In this document: piece by piece, positions 36,170 to 48,600 of the stretch | Layout: every line of letters starts with the position of its first letter | Position numbering within the stretch: position 1 is the first letter of the stretch | Position numbers and translations under genes: made by a program | The notes under the pieces: model-generated | What the model saw: the letters and a program-made list of their open reading frames with translations, nothing else | Databases searched by the model: none | What the model was told of the DNA's origin: nothing | Source of the DNA: Cheiracanthium punctorium | Taxonomy: Eukaryota > Arthropoda > Arachnida > Araneae > Cheiracanthiidae | DNA: 64,000 nucleotides | Reading direction: 5' to 3' | Assembly (NCBI GenBank): GCA_038373885.1 | Contig: JAWZYV010013141.1 | Coordinates: 434,001 to 498,000 of the forward strand

Positions 36170-37200
36170 TGATCACTTATTACTTATTCTTGATTGAAGC
36201 CTGACAAGATTGAGTTTTTATAAAAACATATCTGTGTTAGAGATAACGGTGTGCGTTGGGGAAGAGTCCATAATGCCCGTCGATTGTTCAATTAAATTTC
36301 ATCACTAAACTCGTTGCACGGAAAATGCCCCTGGAAGTTAACTTTACTGTGCTCATTCATTGTGTGTTGCATAGTAACATGTACAGGAAGGGGAAAAACT
36401 ATCGCACATGTTTAGCGCCTGCTTTCAATTCGTACGATAGTTTTGCTTTGGATTTATCGAAGTTACGTTCTAAAATAAAGTTCTATCGTAAAATCTGTAA
36501 TTTTTTTAATCATTTTTTTTCACGATGATATAAAATTTACGAAACTGTTGGCATTGTGCAAAAACTTAAGGCGAAGGAATCTTAATGTTTTTTTTAATAG
36601 TCAGAAAATAAATAATTAAAAAAGAACAAATAAATGTCACCCCCCCCCTCAATGTTTCTCTCGGGTATCTTATATGACCAAATTATTTTCACCCTTCATC
36701 TTAAATTTTTTAAAACACTAATTTTAACTGTTTTTTTGGTTTTCTGATTATTATTGACCATTAAATAAAAATGAATAAACACATGCATACACACACACAA
36801 AAAAAAAAGTTTATGAATGCTTATTTACAAAATTATTCTTTTCATATTATCACTACATTTTTTATGTGTTTTTATTTTTCATTTACTTGTGCTTATTTGA
36901 ATTTGAAGCCTGCAAAATTACTTGAGGTTTTAAAAAAATAACTATGTTAAAGACACATAATTGGTATGAAGGGGGCAAAGTGCCCATCTATTGTTGAATT
37001 ATATTTGTAAAAGTATCGAACAGAAGTCCTCCTGAAAGTAAGCTTTACTGTATTTATTCATTGTGTACTTCATAGCAACATGTACATGAAAAATTTACTT
37101 TTTAGCACAGTAAAATCTTTGACGAAAACTTATTTTAAGAATTTAATAACGAATTTTAAGGGATTGAAGATCAAATTTGTAATTGATCAAAAAAGGGAAA
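36170..37200. repeat. Diverged direct duplication, period about 700 bp
   Basis: The segment near 36190-36430 resembles 36890-37110: both have TTGAAGCCTG, then CTTTACTGT, then ATTCATTGTGT followed by CATAG(T/C)AACATGTACA. Identity is partial, so the duplication is old. Confidence 0.6.
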
Positions 37201-38066
37201 TCTCATGATCAGTGAGTTTGTACTTGGTAGTTAAAAAAAAAAATAAAAAAAAAAAATAGAAATATTTTATTCACTAATCTGAGATTATTCGTAAAAGTAA
37301 AGTTCACCGTAATGAGATTTTACTCTTATTTCTTTTTCATAATGATGAATATGCTAATTATTATTTACTTTGTGTTAAAAAAATAGATAAATAAATCTTG
37401 CGATAGGTCTTTGATGTCATCAGAAATTCAAAATAATTTAGAGAGTTCATTACCAAAGCAGATGTCTTGCATGCTTACTACAGACTTTATTCTTAATGTG
37501 TAAATAATTGATTCAATTTTTTCTATTGTTTTGAATCAAGTTGTCAAACTAAATTAGTTTTATTTTAACAAAATAATACTTATAAAAAAATTTAGGTTTT
37601 CATTTTCTTATAGTGGGCATTATTCTAGAAATGTTAAGAATCAGTTCAAAGTGTCTTTTTTAGACACTTACTATTTAGTTCTGATTATATTTTATCAAAT
37701 TAAAACATAAAAAGTATTTTTAATATTTATTTTTGTTTTACTAGTTTCTCCAAATCAAAATTTAAGACAGGTTTGGTTTTTTGACTGCAGAAACTGGTTT
37801 TTGAGACGGCAGAGGTTAAAACCGCCTTTAACTAGTTGTATCCATCAAGAAATTATGTGCTTTAAAAATTATTTAAATTTATATTTATGTAATGCATAAA
37901 TGTTAATCAATTAATTATTGAGATTTTAGCTAAACATCTGGATTAGCATAAAAACTTTCTTAATAATTAAAATAATAAGTGTAGACAGTTTTTTTTTTCT
38001 TTTTAAAGAAGTGGTATTCAAGGATGCAGTAATGACCCAATTATAAAAGTAATTGAAACTCTTATT

Positions 38067-38257
38067 CAGAGCTGCCAAATCGTTCTGGATTCTGCAGAAT
38101 TACTCCACATTTTACTTACAATAATGAATATTTTCTGCTAAAATTACAGAAATTATTAAAAAAATATATATGAAATATATCATTCAGTTAAAATGGTGTA
38201 GAAAATTTAACAATGTATGGAGTAAATCCACAGAATCAGAAATGATTGGCAGCTCTG
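38067..38257. mobile_element. MITE with CAGAGCTGCCAA ends
   Basis: Left CAGAGCTGCCAAATCGTTCT and right TGATTGGCAGCTCTG pair, as do inner GATTCTG and CAGAATC. No clear 8-bp duplication. It belongs with the GCTGCCAACT-type ends at 34433 and 59029. Confidence 0.6.
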
Positions 38258-39459
38258 CACATTATTAAAATTTGGAGACACATTAAGTTGCATTTCTGTT
38301 TAATATTGGAATTTAAAAATGCAACATATATTTTTTTTAATTAAATCAGAATAAAATACCATTCTTACTTCTAATAAAATAGTTGGTATGTTTGGTTATT
38401 TTTGACCGCATTAAATGATTTAGTTATTGAATTAAGCTGTAAACAGAAAAGCCTAAAAATAATAGAATGATCTTGAATCATCATTTTTAATCAAAATACC
38501 TTCTCCATGTAGAAACAAAGAACGAATTAATTGTTTTAGCCAAATGAGTACAAATTTATTACTGCAAAGTAACCTTATTTTAGTTTTGCTTAAGAATACA
38601 ACTGCTAGTATTCTAAGTTTAGCAATTTTAAACCGGTAGATTACAGATTATACCGGTCCAAAAAAAAAATAAAAATAAAATAAAATAAAATTTTTTTTTT
38701 GGGGGGGAGGGGGGTTCTGTTCTCATGCTTAAATTGAAATGCTTGAATTTTTTTGAATGCTAAAATTTCTAGACATTGAAAAACACTTAAATTTTCATTT
38801 TTAGTTTGTAAAGTTTGCTTTTGTCTGATTTACGTCGATAAGTATATTTTAATTTATTTCATAAATGAAAGATCGCAGCACTTTGATTTACCCAAAAGTA
38901 AACTGTATTATTATTTGTAACTCTGTAGTATTATTTGTAATATTATTATTTGTTTGCATTATTATTTGCTCATACAAACATAAAAGAAACACAAAAAATA
39001 TTCACTTTTAGACATTATTTCGTATTATTTTGCATCTATATGTTATTGTTTATCACAAATCTCGAATAAAAAAGACTTTTATATCCAGCAAAAACTTTTC
39101 CGATCATAATTTAGAGTGGTATTGTAAAAAAAATATATAAATCAGTGATTTTTGCCGAAAAAATGGTTTAATTTCTACAAAAGCAAACCTTCATTTAAAA
39201 AAAAAGGTTATTTTCCTTAGTTTTGGCGTAGGAGAAACTAAAATTTAACATTTAGAAGTCAGACCCAAAAATCATGTTGAACAGTGTTATTATTATTTTT
39301 TTGTCTCTTTAAGAGGTAGGCAGTGGTAATCCTTAGTAAATTCTGTGGTCCTTTCAACAGAAGAGACACTACCTGAACATTCCCCCCCCCCTCCCCTCTC
39401 TTATAACTAAAGTATTATACAGTTTTATGCCTTCTAATTTTTCTCTTTTTTTCTTCCAG

Positions 39460-39601
39460 TACATTTCTGTATGTGAAGTTCTTATTTGTGTGGGCCTTGG
39501 TGCTGTTGGCTGACTTCATCTTGGAGTTTCGCTTTGAGTACCTGTGGCCCTTTTGGCTTTTGCTGCGCAGTGTCTACGACTCTTTTAAATACCAAGGGCT
39601 G
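39460..39601 (+). CDS. MACO1: MACO1 coding exon A (first found): first transmembrane region
   Basis: The acceptor ttcttccag precedes the exon and gtaagt follows it. One base completes a split codon from an upstream exon, then 47 codons follow. The translation starts TFLYVKFLFVWALVLLADF and ends RSVYDSFKYQGL, which is the strongly conserved first membrane segment and following loop of Macoilin. In other animals this exon is preceded by a short basic N-terminal exon; an in-frame ATG is absent here, so the exon cannot be the start. Confidence 0.97.
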
Positions 39602-42600
39602 GTAAGTGACTGCTTGTTGAACTGTTCATCTTGTTGTTTTCTGTGAATTTTTTTGAATGCTGAAATTTTGACAAGTTTGTGAGAGTTTGATTTTGGAGTT
39701 TCATTTCAGTGTGCTGTTATGTTTCCCAACAAGTCAGAAATTAATAAGTTCCAGAATTCAAAATTTAAAAAATATTTAAACTTTTTTCAGTTAAAAAAAA
39801 AAAAAGCTTTTGACCAAGTTATGCAAACTACATATTTCTGTGAGCTTTTGACCAAGTTATGCAAACTACATATTTCTGTGAGCTTTTGACCAAATTATGC
39901 GAACTGCATATTTCTGTGATACTTATACCAGCAGATATAACTATAGCAATGACCTTAATGATATATAATCTTCTTGGCTTGGTTTATTAAACAATTCATT
40001 TTAAGGAAACAATTCTTAAAAATCAATTTAAAACAGAGTTGTTTCGTTTAAACCAAGTTTTTTCTTCTCCCCCCCCCCTTTCTAAAACCGTTGGTTTAAA
40101 CCATTTTTCTAATCCCAATATTTTTTTAACTTGTTTTTAATGTTTTCTATATAATACTATGTACTTTTTTCTTTTAAACAATACAAACACCTTTAAGATG
40201 CAAAAGTTGTTTTATTGGGTCGAAAATGTTTAATACTTTTCTTTTGTTTGCAAAATAAAATGATTAAAGAACTTAGTTTTACAGGAAGCCATACAAATTT
40301 CTTAAAGTATGTAGCTTAATGCAAAGTTCAATTTTTTATTTTTGTTTTCTCATTCTTGTGTATTTTAGACAAGTTTTGTTTTAAGGTAGATTATGTAGCT
40401 TTAAAAACCTTTTTAAAGTTAGGAATGAAATTGGCTGGATAGAAGGTTAAATTAAAAAAAAGGGGGTGGGGGTGAAAAAAAAAGCCAAATTTAAATTACT
40501 TCTTAAAATATTCCATGTTATTGTAATATTGTATCTAGCTATATATAATTTAGAGAATTATGAAATTTTCCTAAGTTTTATTAAAGTAGATTACTTTATT
40601 AAACATAAAGCATTTTGACATATTTTAAATGTTCATGTGTGCACACATTTTCTATATCCTTCATTTTTTTTTAAAATATTTTAAATAAAAAGAATGAGAG
40701 AACAAGAGCACCTAGTAGGTACTGCAACTCTTCAGATGTTTCAGATTGGTGGTTTATTATTTAGTTAGTCATGTTATAAATTGATTAATATATCTGTTTA
40801 TATTAATGAATTTAATAATTCTGTTAAAAAAAAGAAGAAATAACAGATATTTTGAATATTTCATTCAGAACATTGTTCCCATTGGCCAAATTTAAAATAA
40901 TTCTAATAATATAATAATTATCTTTCATTTATTAATTTGCTTAAACTTTAGTCTTGAGTTCTTACTTAAAGAACAACAGCAACAAAAAAGTGCATTTCAG
41001 ATATTTTACGAACAACACTTTCTCTGCAGATTCCAGCCCCTTCCTCCCTTTTGCTACATCCCTCTGAAAGACTTACACAGTCTATCTTTATAATGTTACC
41101 CCCAAAATTAATTGCATTTCTTGCATTCTCTCTCTCCCATCCTAATAATAGAGCCAATAATTTCATTGTACATGACAATGCATACAAGACATGTAAATTG
41201 TAACAGATCTAATTAAATATCAATTTTAATAATTTATTTTTAAACATGACCAAAATTTGCATTTTAAAGAAGCCTTTTAATTTAAGTTTCAAATGGTTTT
41301 AAATTACTTTGCTTTTCAATAATAAATACATTTTTATACTTTTTTTTCCCCTAATGGTGTACACTTACCATACAGGCATTGGCCACTACCAAAGTTGGAA
41401 TTACTGGTATCTTTATTATGAAGGCACCTAATAGGTGGACCAGCATTGTCGCTTATGAAGTTACACCCAAGCACGTGCTGGGAATCAAAGCCAGACCCGT
41501 GTTGTAGTAGAATGGCTCTCTAACCACTACACAACTCAGTTGGCACATCTTTATACATATAAAACGATTAAGTTACAAGAGATTGCATTACTTGTTTTTT
41601 GTATAGTTAAATTTAAAAAGGCTATTTATATAAGTTTATTTTAAATAATTATTTAATATTTAGATGTACTTTTATTAGTAACATTGTTTTTCCTTAAAGT
41701 TTCATAAAAACCAAAAGACCCGGTTTAAAACAAAGAAAACATGGTTTAAAAAAAAAAAAAAAAAAAAAAAACAGGTTTTTTTATAACAACCCTGATTTAA
41801 AGATGGGTTCCTTTACAGGGTTCATAAAGTCCTTAATTTGCTAAAATTCCGAATTTTTGAAAAATTGTTCTAAATTGCCCTGCTATTTGAGGTACTCGAG
41901 AGAACTTCTTTCTGTATTTTTTGAAAAACAGAGCCACTTTTAAAATATCAGGTCATCATAAACGACAATATTTCAAAAGATTGAAATTTTAGCAAATCCA
42001 GGATCTGTATGAAACCTGCTTTAGGGGGAACATTTCGCTGAGATCAAATCAGCTTTTTTATTAAATTAACTGCTCCCAGGAAAAATTATGATATTTTGCT
42101 TTACTGTACATTTTATTCAGATCAAATAAACCTTAAATAAATAAAAATAGGGCTCTCAAAAATTTCCTGTGTCAGCCTCCTCTCCCTGTAAAACAGATAC
42201 AGCACTGTAAAACAGATACAGCATTTAACGACTTAACCTTCTTAAATAATCTGTTTCTAAAAGGTTCTTCAGATCAAAGTTTGAGATTTAACTGGGTGCA
42301 TTTTTATGTAACTAATCTAGATTTATTTTTTGAAGGCATGAATGCAGTGTCTCACTATTTTTTTTTTTTTAACAGGCTTTCTCAGTGTTCTTCGTTTTCA
42401 TAGCATTCACCTCAGACATGATCTGTTTCCTTTTTATCCCAGTTCATTGGCTGTTTTTTGCAGCGAGCACATACGTTTGGGTGCAGTATGTGTGGCACAC
42501 AGGTAAGTGAATATCTAAAAATGTTTTTTTGAGAAAATTCAATTAGTGCTTATAAGTTATGTTTATATTTCTGTTGATTAAATAAACAGTATTTTTCGTT

Positions 42601-45600
42601 GTAACTCTCAGCGATGTGTTAAACCAAAAAAATAAAAAAAAGGTTGACCTTTACGTGGATTAAAACAGAGCACTGAAAGGAATCAGGATCAGAGACTGAG
42701 AACTTTGTTAACTTGTATAAACATTATGTTTGCATTTTGAGTACTTCCTATTAAATTTAATGAATAAGATAAAATTACTATTACCAATTCTGCTATAGTA
42801 AGAACCTTAAAAAAATGCTATTTAAAGGTTAAAATTTAATTATGAACTTGTATAATCATACACATAAATAAATTAATAAATACATGTATTATTTTACAAA
42901 GTTCTTAATTATTTTAAATTTTCCTTTATTACATATTGCTACGTAAGACATCTGTCTTAAATTAGAAATAGTATGCTTTAATTTTTATTAACCATTGTTC
43001 ATAAATCTTTCACAAATACATACTGATTTTATATCAGGTAGGTTAGACCTGAAAAATCACCTGTTTAAATTAAGTTAGACCTGTCACTTTGTTAAAATCG
43101 TAAGTGTATCTCAGTATCATAATTTGAAGAAAACTTAAAACTGTAAATGTAAAATAAGAGGTCTATTTTTAATCCTACAACATTGGACATTTAAATAGAG
43201 GAATGCTAAAGAAAAAAATGTTATTTTTACTACAAAAATGAGAAAAGATGGAAATTGGAATACTTAACCATAATTTTCTGTTCAATTTAACTGTTGCAAT
43301 TTTAATTTGGGTGGCAGATTTTTGCATTTTTGCAGAAGACTTGTAGTCTGCTCTGTAGAAAATTTTTCCTCTTAAAAAAAGAAAATTTTTTCTTCTTTAT
43401 TTATGCAGTGAAACCTGTACACAATGATACCGTCTGTAGTGATAAACCTGCCTATAATAACATTTTCTTTCGTCCTGAACATAGGCTTAACTTAATAAGG
43501 GCAAAAAAAGGACAATTGCCCCCCCTAAAATTTCAGAAAATTTAGGTATAACCTAATTGAGAATGATATTTCCTACAATAGGAAACATTTTGCTTCTTCA
43601 ATGTTACATGTCAGATTATGCCAATGGTCCTGACGAAATTCCTATTTACTCAATGTATTTTGAACCTGTCCACAATGATATTAACTTTTTACAGGTACCT
43701 ATCTATAATGATAATTTTAACTCTTACAAAAAAAAAAAAAAAAAAAAAAAATAGTAGTACTTATAATTCAGTTTAGTTTTTTAAAAAAACCCTACCCATG
43801 GTTCAAAATGTGCCATAATAAAATATTGCACATTAGGAGTGCAAAAAGTTAGTGAACCTTTTTAGCCACATATCAAAAGCTTTGTTCCTTAAAATTTGTT
43901 TTCAATGTTCTTAACCGTATAATATGTGCCGGTGTGGGGTGTTTTTTGTAATGCTATAATAAAATTTGTGCATGCACCTTTTATATAAATTTAAATAAAT
44001 TTTAACTTTTATTGTGAAAGAATATGTAATGTAGTAAACTCCTACTCCAAAAGGCAGCTATTAGTACAGGATGGTCCAAAAAATATAATAGAAAGTATTT
44101 TAATTCTTAATTTCAAATGTATTGATATAATTCTTCCATAGTGTACTGGGCCATATATTGACATTTCAGGTGAATGCTTGATGACTGGAAATAAAGAATA
44201 AGCAATATGGAATCACTGATCTTGGAATAATGATTATTTATCGTAAATTTTTTTTATGAGAATAACCAAAGTAATGTCAAAGTTCGGCGGGCATGTCGTT
44301 CAGAGTTTGGAAAGAAACAAACACCAAATGAAATGGTGATTGTGTGGTATGTCGCAGCACTTGAAAGTTGCAGTGCTTTTGAAATCATCAGGTGGCTGAT
44401 GTTTTGGTTGTAATCTCACTCAGAATTCCATTGTTTACAGGTTGATTGCTAGATTTGAATTTACCGGGAGTGTTTCGGATGCAAGGAACAAAGCGTCGGG
44501 ATGAAAATCGACAGTTGTTACTGATGGCAATGGGAAGTGTGTATGCGCGTTCTTTGAGAATCAGCCAACCACTTCTACTTGACAGGCATCCCAATAATCA
44601 AGCATATCCAAAATATCATTACAAAGGCTTACGAAAGCAATTGATTGTGTCTATATAAGATCCGAATGTGCCAGTCACTAAAGGGGGGGAGGGACACTGT
44701 ATGGCAGATTGATTTTACAAGTCACATCGAGGAACTTGAAAATGCTTCCATCGGTGAACACAAGGTCTGGTTCAGTAATTAGGCCCATTTGGTGAGTGTT
44801 TGCTTTGGATGCAGAGAAATTCATGGAACAAAGGATAGAGTGTCCCCCATACAGTCTGGGCATAAATCCGTGCAACTTCTTCTCGTGGGACTACATCAAG
44901 GACAGAATCTATAGGGATCCCCCTAGGAACCTGAAATCAGTCATCAGAGGTGAGATTGTTGCCCTTGATTCTGACAGTTTTTGAACTGGCTTTATAACAC
45001 TATAGTCAGTGGCTGCATTGGGAATTTTTTTGCTTTCTATGGCAAGTGTAAATTACAAAAATTGTATTAATTCTTAAATTACCCAATCAATTATAATTTT
45101 TTCAATTCCATCCAATGAAGTTTCCAAAGATTATTACTGTTTAAAATCCAACACAACAATTTTCTTTTTTGTTTTGTGGTACAGCTGTTGAACAAGCAAA
45201 TCAATCTTAAAAGATTAAGTGAATAAAAGATTAACAATTACATTATTAAAAATAACAAACTTTTTCAGTGTATTATATGCATTTGTTTTGCACATACAGA
45301 TATTTGTACTTCAGAAATTAATTATGAATTTCTTCCTCTTAATTTTAGAGAGAGGAATATGTCTTCCTACCATCTCTCTATGGTTATTATTTGTATATAT
45401 TGAAGCTTCTGTGCGGCTCAAAGAACTTAAAAATTTGCCATTTCACTTAGATCTTTGTAGGCCGTTTGCAGCTCATTGGTAAGTATAATTATTCTTTTTG
45501 ATAATAAATATTTGGAGTTCTTTTTAATGCTTTGTAATTTCTTCTCTTTGTGTTTCAGCATAGGGTATCCAGTCGTTACTCTTGGGTTTGGTTTCAAAAG

Positions 45601-48600
45601 TTACGTTGGATACAGAATGAGACTTGTAAGTTGCATTTTTACTCTTGCATTTTATTGTGCAAAATGGGTGTTTTAGAAATACTTATTTGATGATAAGACA
45701 ACTGTTTGCATTTTTCAGTAAATTGTATGAATTGCAAACTGTCATTATGTGTAAAATGTAGAACTTTATAAAACTTTTATATTGAAATCACAAGTTTTAA
45801 TACAACGGTTACAGATAGGAAAAGAGGGGCTGTATAAATATTAAATTTTGCATTTTAATATGTACACAGTTCCTTACTCTTCATTTGACTAATTTTTCTA
45901 ATTGAAGTATGTTCCTATCACTCACATTTTAACAGATAATCCTGTAATATCTGTTTTGAGTTACCTAGTGTAAGTGAGATTTTAGTTATGACCATGAATC
46001 CAGGAGAGGGAGGGGCTTGTGTGCTTGAGCACCCCAATAATTATTACTTAAGCAGGGATTTCATATTTTGTCAAAGTTGAAATAACTGCTGTAAGCATCT
46101 TTGGAAAAAATGTCTTGGCAAAATATCTTTGTCCACCTGTTGCATTACTACTCCTTACCCCGAGAATTTTTGTTATTGACCTTGTTTACTATTTTGTTTT
46201 ATGTTCAGATTCAAGCTTGTACGAGACTTAAAAAATTTAGAATATCCCTTTACAATTTGTATTGTACACAGTTTCAAACAATGAAACTATTAGTTACAAA
46301 ACATTGAAAAAAAAAAATCTTATGAAATTTTGCAATATTTGCCAATGGTAACTCTTTGGCTCATTTCTTAAGGGTATATGTCGAAGAAAAAAAACCTCTG
46401 TTTTTAGCCTTGGTACACAAATTGAAATAAACTAATAGCACCATGGTTTCCAAAAAATTCCAGATGGTTCTTCATAAGCTGCTTTACACACTGCAATAAG
46501 CGAAAAAACTGTGGCTTTTGTGAAATTTTCAGAAAAAATTCTTAAACCTGAATCTGAGCTGCAAGATTTTTCGAAAAGTGACACGCTTTGCGAAAATTTC
46601 CGATTTTTAAGAATTTTTTTCTAAAAGTTTTGGAACTGATACAGATTGATCGTTTATTTCAGTATGTAGTACAGCTTGTAAAGAGACAGTTTCAAAATTT
46701 TGAAGTGCCTTGCATAATTAGTTTATTTGTACTTACGTACCAAAATCACATGATTTTTTTTTTTTTTTATCAACACCTTTAAAGCAATTTTTGTGTTTAA
46801 GAAGACATATAAGTTCACTATTAATACAATCATATAGAACATTCGTTGAAGAGGCATTGTTATTTTTATTTATTTATTTATTTTTTGGTGTTTAATATCA
46901 TCAGTTTGTTTTTAAAAATGTTCAGAAGTCTTGTGATGTCTTTTTCTATAAAAGCAACACATATTTCTATAAAAGGGATGCTCAGTTTGTTTAGTTTGGG
47001 TTTTGATTCAAGCTTGAACAAAAATAGATATAATATGTAGCATAGGACTGGTTTTCAAAAGAAGTGTGGGGTTAAAGTTTTATTATTTTAAAAAGTGCTA
47101 GAATGCTTTTATTACTGCCCTATATGTATAAGCAAGAAAGAAGTTCTTGAGAGTATCTGAAAGCTAATTTTCAACAAAAATTTTAAAAGCATTGAAGGCT
47201 GTTGTCTGACAACTGTAAAACAGCTTTAAATGATATTAATCATCCTTAAAACTTTTTGAATTGATAGCCTCTGAAAGCTAGTTGTCAAACTAAATATATT
47301 GTTTTCGTACTTTCTTTGGCATCATTAAAAGCATTCTATCAGTTTAATTTTTTTCATTAATATTGTTTTATTTGTATTTTAGTCTAATGAAGCACTTCCA
47401 TACAAAATGTGTTGTATATTTGTATTCTCCATGTTATTTCTATTACTGCTCAATATTTTGTTGATAAAGTGTGTGTTTTAGCCTTGTTTATAACATCTTT
47501 GTTAAATTTCCAGAGAAGACAAAAAGAAGTTGCCAAAGAAAATGAATTTTACATGCAGTTAATACAACAAGCGTTACCTGCAGAAGCACCAAGCATAGCA
47601 AGTGTTTGTGCAACAGATAAAGAAAAAGGTAAAGTTTTCTTCTTTTATACTATAAAAATCTATTGCCTAATATTATATAGAATTGTGATTATTTTTATTT
47701 GGGGAGACATAAGGTAAATTATTTAAACCCTGAGATTATAATTAATATGAATCAGTTTTCAGATAACGTCATGTTTGTATTTACTTTTGAGAATTTATTC
47801 TTTATATATGTTCTTTGATGAACAGAGTATAGACTTGAAAAAAATCTCCTTGTTCATTTTATTCAATAGTTTTGCTTAAGATTAAATACAAATTATTACA
47901 TTTTATTAAATTTGGATTTATTTGGTATAATAAAGCTTTTGACGATTCAAAAAGTTTTCTTCAAAAATTGTTCTGTTCTGTCAGATTTTCGACCGACTCC
48001 CATTTTTTTCAGAATTGCCCGCAAAAGCGTAAATTTTAATTCCTTCAATGTTTCAAATAAATTATCTTACTTGTTAGTATAGGTTTTTAAGTAAACTTAA
48101 AATTATTTTTATAATATCCTTTTTAATATCTTAAGAAATATATTATTTATTTCTTAATATTATTTTAAGTATTTGCTTATGGAACTCTGTGATCACACAT
48201 TGTATGGTTTAAAAGATTGCTGTATGAAGGTAAAATCTTCAAACACATTGTCGTACGAGATTTTTAGTACTTAAACTATAAAAAATGGGCTACTTTGCAA
48301 GTTTTATATGTGTAAATTCCTTATATTTTATAGCAGTGAAAAAAATATGTATGTACAAGGGCAAATATCAGTTTAACATATTTAAACTTAAATATGTGAT
48401 AAATATGTTAAATTATGAACAAGATAATAGTATTTTATATTAATCAAGACAATAAAGTCTTGTTTAGTGTAAGTACTATAAGGGTTGCCCAAATGAAAAA
48501 TGGATATGTGATATTTCATTAATGGCTTGCACTACATTTTACAGTGAAACCTGTTCATGATTGAGGAAATAGTGAAAGTAAAGGCATTTTATGTATGTAT

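Larger units (their letters stand above)
28915..39459. other. Long non-coding stretch upstream of MACO1 exon A
   Basis: No coding exon is recognised. Contents are mainly MITEs (30672, 32125, 32890, 33237, 34227, 34433, 35768, 38067), G/C homopolymer repeats near 29205-29400 and 35085-35160, a diverged duplication at about 36170-37200, and AT-rich sequence. If MACO1 transcription starts upstream, this is intron. Confidence 0.5.
39602..42375 (+). other. MACO1: MACO1 intron between exons A and B
   Basis: 2774 bases, AT-rich. Contains a 3 x 38-bp tandem repeat, AAACC/GGTTT repeat fragments near 40030-40130 and 41690-41810, and a SINE at 41370-41545. Confidence 0.9.

Noticed and set aside
39805..39918. 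CRISPR-like array
   Set aside because: Three contiguous 38-bp units with no spacers in an intron of a eukaryotic gene; it is a plain tandem repeat.
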